Assembly: GCA_050633705.1 (NCBI GenBank)
Contig: JBOEGZ010000011.1
Span: 1 to 64,000 of the forward strand
Reading direction: 5' to 3'
Length of the DNA stretch: 64,000 bases
Origin: JAJFHI01 sp050633705
GTDB taxonomy: Bacteria > Pseudomonadota > Alphaproteobacteria > Rhizobiales > Hyphomicrobiaceae
Under the pieces are notes generated by a model, which saw only the letters and a list, made by a program, of their open reading frames with translations, ran no database searches and was not told where the DNA came from. Numbering within the stretch: position 1 is the first letter of the stretch; every line of letters begins with the position of its first letter. Of this stretch, positions 1 through 7,076 are shown piece after piece. The position numbers were made by a program, and so were the translations under genes.

Positions 1-327
1 ATGCGCTGACCTGCGATGGCGCAGCGCTCGCGCCGGGTCGCTTTGCTCACGGACATAAGGACTTAGGATGTTCCTGTTGAGTCCAGCTTACAACTCTCAC
101 CGCCACCACCTTTGCGCCGGTTTCAAACAAAACCAATCAAACCATCAAATCCTGATGCAGCGCGTGCTGGTTTCAATAAGCGACCTTGACGACCGCAATT
201 ACCAGCCCAGATACCAGCAATAATGCCGTGCTGAGTTATGCCCAACCTGCGGCGCAAATCCCTCATATCCGTCAATATCTCAAACCAGCACATTGCCGGT
301 GCTAGAGAAATTGTGTTATCGGCAACT
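1..327. other. left edge, no complete gene
   Basis: No complete gene was found here. A minus-strand ATG at 54-56 could begin a gene running off the left edge (it stays open to base 1), and one plus-strand frame is open from base 3 to a TGA at 78-80, so a 3' end of an upstream gene is equally possible. Neither is long enough to name. Bases 81-327 hold the presumed promoter and leader of the carboxypeptidase gene that starts at 328. Confidence 0.4.
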
Positions 328-1380
328 ATGCTAAAATTTATACGCACTTATATTTTTGCTCTTTGGTCGATACTGGCAATAGCCGCCCATCTCGCGATCG
401 CTCCTAGCGTTAACGCGGGACCAGCACTGTTGTTTGAGGCGACCACTGGCAAAGTGCTGTACGCTGAAAACCCAGACCACCAGTGGCACCCTGCCTCGCT
501 TACAAAAATAATGACGGCCTACATTGCCTTCGAAGAGATGAAGGCCGGTCGCCTGACTGCAAACTCCAAATTGATGACAACAAAAGAAGCGCACAAAATG
601 GAACCGAGCAAAATCGGATTGCCCATTGGCGCCGAGCTTGGTCTTGATCTCGCTCTTAAGTCTTTGATCATCAAATCAGCCAACGATGTCTCGGTGATGT
701 TTGCCCAAAAGATCAGTGGATCGGTCCCAGCTTTTGCTGATCGCATGAACGCAACAGCCAAACGACTTGGCATGACACGAACCAACTTTGCCAACCCAAA
801 CGGACTGCCCCATCCGGCCCAGGTCACAACTGCGCGCGACTTGGCCAAGCTTTCACGTGCCATTGTCCGAGATTTTCCCGAACACGCCCACTTCTTTTCG
901 ATGCCGCGATTCAGGATCGGAAAACGAACACTTGGCAGCCACAACACTTTGTTGAAAACATTTGCCGGAGCAGATGGATTGAAGACAGGCTTCATTTGCG
1001 ATTCAGGCTACAACGTCGTTGCAAGTGCCACCCGCGATGGGCGGAAACTTATGGCCGTTGTGTTGGGAGAACCATCTGGGCGCGAACGCGGGTTGCGCGC
1101 TGCGAGCCTTCTTGAGCACGGATTCCAGAAATTTGGTTGGAAAACACTTTTTAACTCAACGACGATTGATAACCTTCCGATCCAGCCCGATGCAGCTCGC
1201 GTCCACAGCATTCGAAACACAGTGAATGCATGGGTTTGCAAGTCCCCCGCTCAAAGACGTGAGATCCGCGCGCGACTTCGAAAAAATCGAAAATTGCGAC
1301 GAGTGCGTAAAAAGAAATTCCATCGCGCGCGAACGGCGGCAAAACGAAAAATCAGATCGAAAGTCACAAAGAAAAAGTAG
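328..1380 (+). CDS. D-alanyl-D-alanine carboxypeptidase (peptidase S11, DacF/PBP5-6 type)
   Basis: A periplasmic serine penicillin-binding enzyme that removes the terminal D-Ala from peptidoglycan pentapeptides and so limits cross-linking. All three S11 motifs are present: SLTK (S57, K60), SAN (117-119) and KTG (219-221), with the expected spacing. The ATG at 328 is chosen because it is followed directly by a signal peptide (MLKFIRTYIF..., cleaved near SVNA/GP); an upstream ATG at 238 would bury that signal. The protein is about 350 residues. The C-terminal 40 or so residues are almost entirely Arg and Lys, instead of the amphipathic membrane anchor of E. coli PBP5/6 or the SPOR domain seen in some relatives. 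The tail might bind anionic envelope polymers (inference). The family call is firm; the exact paralogue is not. Confidence 0.93.
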   Translation: MLKFIRTYIFALWSILAIAAHLAIAPSVNAGPALLFEATTGKVLYAENPDHQWHPASLTKIMTAYIAFEEMKAGRLTANSKLMTTKEAHKMEPSKIGLPIGAELGLDLALKSLIIKSANDVSVMFAQKISGSVPAFADRMNATAKRLGMTRTNFANPNGLPHPAQVTTARDLAKLSRAIVRDFPEHAHFFSMPRFRIGKRTLGSHNTLLKTFAGADGLKTGFICDSGYNVVASATRDGRKLMAVVLGEPSGRERGLRAASLLEHGFQKFGWKTLFNSTTIDNLPIQPDAARVHSIRNTVNAWVCKSPAQRREIRARLRKNRKLRRVRKKKFHRARTAAKRKIRSKVTKKK

Positions 1381-1384
1381 CGAT

Positions 1385-1408
1385 CGCTTTTCACGAAGAA
1401 AAAAAGCG
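1385..1408. terminator. small AT-flanked stem-loop after the carboxypeptidase gene
   Basis: CGCTTTT and AAAAGCG form a 7-bp stem around a 10-base loop a few bases after the stop codon. An A-rich/T-rich flank exists on both sides, so the structure could end transcription from both the carboxypeptidase gene and the convergent small gene at 1437-1739. The stem is weak. Confidence 0.3.
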
Positions 1409-1436
1409 CACCTACATTTTGGGCGGACGTGGCAAT

Positions 1437-1739
1437 CTATACAATCAATTCAAGTTGGCGTTCCCGGTAGGGACAACCTGGGCCTGCTGGCGGCCGCGGT
1501 ATCCAGCGGCGGCGTGGAGTTGGTTGAACATTCTGTTCACCGTCGCCGGCCTGATCACCACCATCGTTGGCTCCCGACTGCCCCGTGCCAGGTTGCGTCC
1601 CACTGGGTGCACCAACACCTCCACCGTGTGACCCGCCCACGTTCTGCCAGCCATTTTGAGAGTTTGCCAATTGCGGCTGCACAACACCGGTTAATACAGT
1701 CAAGAAAAACACCGACAACACGACGGTAAATTTCTTCAT
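1437..1739 (-). CDS. small secreted Gly/Gln/Pro-rich protein, function unknown
   Basis: About 100 residues. The N-terminus MKKFTVVLSVFFLTVLTGVV, ending near QLANSQ, is a textbook Sec signal peptide, which is the main argument that this is a real gene and the reason for choosing the start at 1739 over a longer frame. The mature part is low-complexity (Gly, Gln, Asn and Asp runs) followed by a Pro/Arg-rich tail, with no recognisable domain. The Shine-Dalgarno match is weak. It could instead be a chance frame over GC-rich sequence, but the hydrophobic n-h-c pattern speaks against that. Confidence 0.42.
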   Translation of the reverse strand: MKKFTVVLSVFFLTVLTGVVQPQLANSQNGWQNVGGSHGGGVGAPSGTQPGTGQSGANDGGDQAGDGEQNVQPTPRRRWIPRPPAGPGCPYRERQLELIV

Positions 1740-2037
1740 CGACAAACCCATGAGCCATTGCTTGGGCCATCCCAAACTGATGCGTTCGTGCTGTTTCAAT
1801 TCCCAGTGCATGGCCTACCTCGTGGAAACTCTGATCCATTGTGACAATATTTACCCTATCACGGTGTGGCCCTCAGCCTAGGCAAATCTTACAAATTGCC
1901 TGTGAAATCAAAGGTAAAGCCGCGCTGGACCCCACCAATTCCATTGCAACACCGTTCAACCAGGTGATTGGCGCTCATCTTGCTTGTTGCCAAGTGTGCA
2001 TTTTTACAATCGATCCCAAATTACCCAAGGAAGTCCG

Positions 2038-2265
2038 ATGATCTGCCCTGTGCATCCTGAACATGATGCAACCCCGACACCCAACGAAATCGAATTCATG
2101 GCCGCCGCCCTCGAAGGGCGTCATGGCTCTCATGCCGCCAGTGTTGCTGACTTTCTATCCAGTGCCCACAGTTTAGAGGGAGATGCCGGACGTTGCTGGG
2201 CTTGGGCTGGCGTCGCTGATTTGGTTCGAAAACGCGAAAAATCGCGAATAAACGAGAAACTCTGA
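2038..2265 (+). CDS. small conserved-looking hypothetical protein (75 aa)
   Basis: The ATG at 2038 has a good Shine-Dalgarno sequence (AAGGAAG about 6 bases upstream), which decides it over a longer frame starting at 1984. The protein is soluble, begins MICPVHPEHDATPT and carries a His/Trp-containing core (GDAGRCWAWAGVADLVRKRE). Short proteins with this kind of GDxxRxWAWxGVA ending are familiar from alphaproteobacterial genomes, but I know of no function. A small hairpin (CTGATT/AATCAG, 2262-2276) overlaps the stop codon. Confidence 0.6.
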   Translation: MICPVHPEHDATPTPNEIEFMAAALEGRHGSHAASVADFLSSAHSLEGDAGRCWAWAGVADLVRKREKSRINEKL

Positions 2266-2403
2266 TTGAAAATCAGGTCGTTAAGGCCTGTTCGTTAAAC
2301 ATTGTGCACCATACTCTCGATACCAACGTGCCCCGCTCTGATGGTTTCCGAAAAAAGCGAACATAACTGGTATCAATGCGTTTCCCTAAGCATGAGCTAG
2401 ATT

Positions 2404-3864
2404 TTGAGTAATTTAGACACAACAATCGAGCAAACCGGAACCTGCCAAAGCACTGCGGCGGCCAACTCCACGACGGACCTGGGGATTGACATCGGCACAC
2501 GCAGTGGCCGGGCTTTGCTACTCAGTGAGTTATTTGCAAAGACACGACAGATCGCCAAAGGCACCGACGACCGGGCCAGCGCGCAACGTGATGCATTCAT
2601 TGCATTTGCTGTTCGTGTTGCAAGCGCTGCGCTGCTTTATCTTTCACAGATCGCATTGGCCCGATGGATGGGTGGTTTCGAGTACGGCATCTACGTATTT
2701 GTTTGGACGTGGGTCGTGGTTCTTGGCGGCCTTTGCCACGCTGGCTTCAACCTATCGATCATTCGCCTGGCGCCAGAATATCGCGAAACAAAATCCTACG
2801 GACTGTTATACGGATTGGTGAGATGCAGCCGTTTGGTAACGCTTGGAATTGGCACAGTCGTGATGCTCGTGGGCGTGACTGGTCTTTGGTTGTTTGAGCC
2901 CTTGTCTCAAGCTTACGCGATACCGGCATACCTAGCCCTCATCTGCATTCCGCTTTATGCCATCACCTATATTCAAGACGGCCTTGGACGAGGTCTCGGT
3001 TGGATGACGGCGGCATTGGTTCCAACCTACATATTGCGCCCCATTATGATCTTGGCCGTCATGTTTATTGCAGGCCTTTACGGATGGGAGCAAAACGCCA
3101 AAACAGCGGCAATGGCGGCGATCATCGCAACCTACGCCATGTCGGCATTACAGCTTCTTGTCATTGACCACAAAATAAAACAACAAATCCCTGCAGCCCA
3201 ACGCCAATACGATTTCAAGTCTTGGACAACAATGTCCATGCCACTTTTGATCATTGGCGCCTGCGATTTGCTGCTGCAAAACACAGATGTTCTGATTGTC
3301 TCACGTTATCTTAGCCCAACCGACGTTGGCATCTACTTTGCCGCCGCCAAAACCATGAGCCTCATCCTGTTTGTGCACTATGCCGTCGGCAGTGCCGTTG
3401 CAAACCGGTTCTCTGCTCTCAACGCTCGTGGTGATGATGCCAAGCTTAGGGCATTCGTTAAAGACGCCGTAAATTGGACGTTTTGGCCATCTCTCGCCAG
3501 CGCCATCATAATTCTTATACTCGGCCCATTCTTGTTGTCACTATTTGGACCGGACTTCGTTTCTGGTTTCCCCGTCATGGCCATACTTGTTGTCGGCTTC
3601 ATGTTCCGCTCTGCGGTCGGGCCGGCGGACTTTTTGCTCAACATGCTGGGTGAACAAAGGCGGGCGGCATTTGCACTTGTCCTAACCGTCATACTCAACA
3701 TCGTATTGAACTTTTTACTCGTGCCCCAATACGGGCTAGTCGGCGCGGCGAGTGCAACCTCAATCTCACTCGCCTTTGTCGCTACGATGCATTACTTCAT
3801 CGCGCGCCACCGCCTTGGCATTGACATGGGAATTTGGAAAAATCTACCGACAATAAGGCGCTGA
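2404..3864 (+). CDS. polysaccharide/lipid flippase (Wzx/MurJ-like MOP superfamily)
   Basis: A polytopic inner-membrane protein of 486 residues. After a hydrophilic N-terminal stretch of about 60 residues there are roughly 12-14 hydrophobic segments. The pattern, including ALARWMGGFEYGIYVF early on and paired late helices around NIVLNFLLVPQYGLVGAA, is typical of the oligosaccharide flippase (Wzx, RfbX, PST) branch of the MOP superfamily. Such proteins move lipid-linked saccharides across the inner membrane. The start is a TTG at 2404 with only a poor Shine-Dalgarno sequence, so a start nearer the first TM helix is possible. No glycosyltransferases are adjacent, so its substrate cannot be read from context. 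Confidence 0.85.
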   Translation: MSNLDTTIEQTGTCQSTAAANSTTDLGIDIGTRSGRALLLSELFAKTRQIAKGTDDRASAQRDAFIAFAVRVASAALLYLSQIALARWMGGFEYGIYVFVWTWVVVLGGLCHAGFNLSIIRLAPEYRETKSYGLLYGLVRCSRLVTLGIGTVVMLVGVTGLWLFEPLSQAYAIPAYLALICIPLYAITYIQDGLGRGLGWMTAALVPTYILRPIMILAVMFIAGLYGWEQNAKTAAMAAIIATYAMSALQLLVIDHKIKQQIPAAQRQYDFKSWTTMSMPLLIIGACDLLLQNTDVLIVSRYLSPTDVGIYFAAAKTMSLILFVHYAVGSAVANRFSALNARGDDAKLRAFVKDAVNWTFWPSLASAIIILILGPFLLSLFGPDFVSGFPVMAILVVGFMFRSAVGPADFLLNMLGEQRRAAFALVLTVILNIVLNFLLVPQYGLVGAASATSISLAFVATMHYFIARHRLGIDMGIWKNLPTIRR

Positions 3865-3963
3865 GGCCTGCCTTAACGCAACCCAACCAAATCAATCAAG
3901 ACACTTGTTGCACGCTGCCAGGTTGCCAAAGGGGCACGTTGGCGGTTTTAATAGTGTAACGGG

Positions 3964-4539
3964 ATGGCGGCCAGTGTTGGATCGTCGGCAAAATTAGAAG
4001 CAGCTTCGCTCATGGTGATTGATGTGTTTGGGTTGGTTAGAATAGCTTTTTTGACTGGTATCATCACAATTGCCTTGATTGGCAACATCTCATATTCCGG
4101 ATTTAAAGTCCCACACGTAGCAACATCGAAGGCCCAAGCTGGCAAAGCTGTGATTGGCGGACATCGCATGAGTTGCAGCGTTGCCGAAGTCATCGTCTCT
4201 AACAAATCTCCAGTGCTCGCCTATGCAACGGCTGGAAAGATTGTATTTAATCGTCAAAAAATGCAGCGCTACCCTTCGATAACGCAACGCATTATTTTCT
4301 TGCATGAGTGCGCGCACCAATATGTCGGTCTCGACGAAACGCAAGCTGATTGTTGGGCTGTGCGCGCGGGTAAACGTCGAGGTTGGCTCACACCGAACGG
4401 ACTGAACACTGTCTGTCGGTCATTTTACAACAATCCCGGTAGCTCTGTTCATCTCCCAGGACCTGCGCGCTGCGAAGCGATGAAGGTTTGCTACAACAAT
4501 ACCAAAAGCCCATCTCGCTCTGCGAAACGGCGCAGATAA
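3964..4539 (+). CDS. membrane-anchored or secreted HExxH protein, putative zinc metallopeptidase
   Basis: The N-terminus contains one hydrophobic segment (VRIAFLTGIITIALIGNI) that can act as a signal anchor. The mature region holds the motif FLHECAHQ (HExxH), followed 7 residues later by DETQADCWAVR, a Glu/Asp-rich helix placed where gluzincins keep their third zinc ligand. This suggests a small zinc-dependent peptidase facing the periplasm. Several cysteines (SCS, ADCW, TVCRSF, ARCE, KVCY) could form disulfides. The start could be the ATG at 4012 instead of 3964; neither has a convincing Shine-Dalgarno sequence. I do not recognise a named family, and catalytic activity is inferred from the motif only. 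Confidence 0.6.
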   Translation: MAASVGSSAKLEAASLMVIDVFGLVRIAFLTGIITIALIGNISYSGFKVPHVATSKAQAGKAVIGGHRMSCSVAEVIVSNKSPVLAYATAGKIVFNRQKMQRYPSITQRIIFLHECAHQYVGLDETQADCWAVRAGKRRGWLTPNGLNTVCRSFYNNPGSSVHLPGPARCEAMKVCYNNTKSPSRSAKRRR

Positions 4540-4658
4540 CATAATAAAAATACGACACTGCCGTTTGTTGGCAAGCCACACTTTTTTCCACTTTTTCAAC
4601 TGGATTTGAATTTAAATGACGTGTTTTCTCAGATGGCCAGACGTTGGCTTTCGGGACT

Positions 4659-5327
4659 TTACATCGGTGCTCCGATGACCAGCGTCCAAAATGATTTGAA
4701 TTCTGTTTTCGGGTCTTGGACCAGCGCGATCCCCATCTGTGATGCGTCTGAAAGCAACAGATTCTTGTTATGACCGTTGCTTGCTTTCCAACCGCGCATG
4801 ACCTCTTCGAAGTTGACCTGACCTGTACCAACGTTTTCAGCAGCCAAACGAGGCTTGTAACCGGAGCGTTTGACACGATCCCAGGGATTTGAACCATCTG
4901 AACCGTAATGTGAGATGCGGTCCCACTTGGCCAAATCACGCGAGTGCATTTTGGCAGCTTTGGTCAAAGTCGCATTGAGTTGTAACGGCTGCAAACCTTT
5001 CGACTTGCGATAGGCGTTGATCAACTTACGCGCATTTTCAGGATTAAGCGTTGTGTTGGTGTAGTTGCGATCTGATAACGCACCGGTCGGTGCCTTTTCA
5101 AACGAACCTTTCGGCGCATTGTCATTTCCAAGCGCTGCAACCTCAACACCCTTTTTCTCCACACGCCTCTGCGTGCGATTTGGACTTCCCAAACCATACC
5201 CAGGCGTGACCCGCGTTAGAGACGAGGTCGGACGCGAATCTGCATATCCGGATGACAAGGAATTTGAATTGAGACTGCAGGCGGCCAACGGCGCAGCCAA
5301 CACGAAGAATATTGCAAGGCGATACAT
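4659..5327 (-). CDS. CAP-domain (SCP/PR-1-like) lipoprotein
   Basis: The ATG at 5327 is preceded by a good Shine-Dalgarno sequence (GGGAG, 8 bases upstream) and begins a lipoprotein signal peptide, MYRLAIFFVLAAPLAAC, with a lipobox LAAC and the lipidated Cys at residue 17. A low-complexity linker follows. The C-terminal half is a CAP domain: LINAYRKSKGLQPLQLN, the HYGSDGSNPWDRV strand, AENVGTG and the GWKASNGHNKNLL motif supply the two His and acidic positions of the CAP cavity. Bacterial CAP proteins are mostly uncharacterised. The gene stands alone, convergent with the HExxH protein gene. Confidence 0.85.
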   Translation of the reverse strand: MYRLAIFFVLAAPLAACSLNSNSLSSGYADSRPTSSLTRVTPGYGLGSPNRTQRRVEKKGVEVAALGNDNAPKGSFEKAPTGALSDRNYTNTTLNPENARKLINAYRKSKGLQPLQLNATLTKAAKMHSRDLAKWDRISHYGSDGSNPWDRVKRSGYKPRLAAENVGTGQVNFEEVMRGWKASNGHNKNLLLSDASQMGIALVQDPKTEFKSFWTLVIGAPM

Positions 5328-5912
5328 TTGTTTTACTCCCGCCAAAAAACGCGCGGTTCGAGCTGCTAGCATCGCTTCAACCTGTTAACTCGACGTTAAT
5401 AGTAAACGCTGGAACAAGAATTTTTCTCGTTCAAGCTGCACAACTTCTGTGGGAGGGGTCAACACGCGCCAACATCAAGCGCCAATATCGCACCAGAACC
5501 AAGGCAATTTTCGTATTTTACTACAATGCCTTACCCACATTACCTCACAAGCAAGGTATGTTTTTCGGCCAATTGCAGACGATCCCTCAACAGTCGACTG
5601 ATTTACCCTCAACAAATTGGTGTCAATTGGGCAACCCTGGGGCGAAACCCTGACCCAAATCTTGAAAAATTCGAAACGCTGCAGATGGACCCCACGGGAT
5701 CCATCGATGCACCTACACCACTTGCCAGACCGAGATGCAGACAACAGTGGACGGGCTGACTTGCCTCTTGGAACGAGGCATCGAACTCCTCACAATTTAG
5801 CCAGAAGCGGTTTTGATTCGCTGTTGCAACCAAAGCCTTTTACAAAGCCCACTGCCGGCCCATGCAACGCCATGGCAACACCGGAGCGAGGGCCCGACCG
5901 AGGGAAAAAGAC
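5328..5912. other. 585-base gene-poor stretch upstream of the HerA/AAA module
   Basis: No frame here has a credible start, ribosome-binding site or protein character. The left end contains the promoter of the CAP lipoprotein gene. Near the right end is a small hairpin, TGCCTC/GAGGCA with a 7-base loop (5762-5780). No tRNA-like TPsiC arm, repeat or att-like duplication was seen. The stretch presumably carries the promoter and leader of the following two-gene operon. Confidence 0.5.
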
Positions 5913-7076
5913 ATGGCGGCGCTGTTCCGCACATCAAACCTTGCAGACGTCGAGGCAGGCCTTGTCGACTTAGCACCGCTGCCAGCCTTGGTGCTGGCGC
6001 GCATTGCAACCGAGCGGGGTGCCACGCGAGCTGAGATCCTGCGCGACATCGGCCGTTTGACCGACCACAAACTTTCGCCTGGCGAATGGCGCAAACAAGC
6101 AGAAAGTGAACTCGTCGACCTGCTGGATGGCGCATTGATCGACAATAAGCGGACCCGTTACACGGCCACTGACGACGGCGACCGCGTCATCAATCGTTTT
6201 CTCAACAAGGCTGAAAACAGCAAAACGCTCTCCTGGTCGGAACAACGAGACACCTTCTTGGTGGCAAAAGCGCTTGGATTGTCAGAGCTTTCCATCACCA
6301 GCCTGAAATCCTTGAAGCGACCAGACGGACTGCGCGCGATCATTGTCCAGCATGCATTTGATTTACCGCTGAAAGGCAATCAGACGGCACAACAGTTGCG
6401 TGCAAGCCTAGCCGTTGTTGCGCTCGGTCGCGCATTCGGCAACAAGATTGAAACCGGGCTTGGCGCCAGCAAAGACTTCTCGGTCAAGGCCAGTCGCGCG
6501 CTTGCCGGTCAACTTTCAGAACGCCCGAGAGAATTTCTTTCCGACGGAAAACTAATTGCTGCATTGGCCGCCGAAGTTGTTGATGCGCGCCAGGCCGATT
6601 TCGATTCGCTGCAATCAGCAATTCTAAGACGCTTTGCCAGCGCGGCACTGACACCACACGAGCCTGCAAAACAAGAGCCCTGTGTGAAAGTTTCTGGCAC
6701 TGTTGCAACAACCAACAAAGCCCCGAAAACAAAGAACATTAAAGCCCCGCCAAAGAATTCGTGCGAGCCACCGGACCTGCAGCGCTTTGCCCAGTGTGTC
6801 CAGCAAGCCGCACGTGAGCTTGCAGAGGGCTGGCCAGGGAATCAGAAGGCGTTTATTTCTCATGTATGGCAGTCGATTCGCAGTGCACATGCGTCGTGGG
6901 GAATTTCCGAAATTGAGTTTAAGTGCATGCTCGCCGAAGCGCATCGCGCAGGCCATGTTGTACTCGCGAACGCAGATCTGAAGAATAAAAATAACATTGC
7001 CGAAATTGAAGCTTCGGCAGTCGCCTACAAAAATACTGTCTGGCATCTCATTCGTGTTTCAGAGGAGGCCAGTTAA
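5913..7076 (+). CDS. winged-helix-like protein paired with HerA/AAA ATPase, function unknown
   Basis: 387 residues. The ATG at 5913 is chosen because AGGGA lies 7 bases upstream; an in-frame ATG at 5862 lacks one. The N-terminal region (about 20-90), LPALVLARIATERGATRAE ... ESELVDLLDGALID ... RYTATDDGD, has the helix-helix-wing pattern of a winged-helix DNA-binding domain. The middle is alpha-helical. The last 90 or so residues (from LQRFAQCVQQAARELAEGW to NTVWHLIRV) form a second compact domain that also looks winged-helix-like, containing FISHVWQSIR and EFKCMLAEAHRAGHVVLAN. Its TAA is followed at once by the ATG of the large ATPase, so the two are almost certainly co-translated partners. 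I do not recognise a named family. A role in DNA recognition for the ATPase is inference. Confidence 0.75.
   Translation: MAALFRTSNLADVEAGLVDLAPLPALVLARIATERGATRAEILRDIGRLTDHKLSPGEWRKQAESELVDLLDGALIDNKRTRYTATDDGDRVINRFLNKAENSKTLSWSEQRDTFLVAKALGLSELSITSLKSLKRPDGLRAIIVQHAFDLPLKGNQTAQQLRASLAVVALGRAFGNKIETGLGASKDFSVKASRALAGQLSERPREFLSDGKLIAALAAEVVDARQADFDSLQSAILRRFASAALTPHEPAKQEPCVKVSGTVATTNKAPKTKNIKAPPKNSCEPPDLQRFAQCVQQAARELAEGWPGNQKAFISHVWQSIRSAHASWGISEIEFKCMLAEAHRAGHVVLANADLKNKNNIAEIEASAVAYKNTVWHLIRVSEEAS

Noticed and set aside
5762..5780. tRNA-like hairpin (TGCCTC/GAGGCA with 7-base loop)
   Set aside because: No flanking D-arm, TPsiC arm or acceptor pairing, so not a tRNA; kept only as a small hairpin in the gap description.
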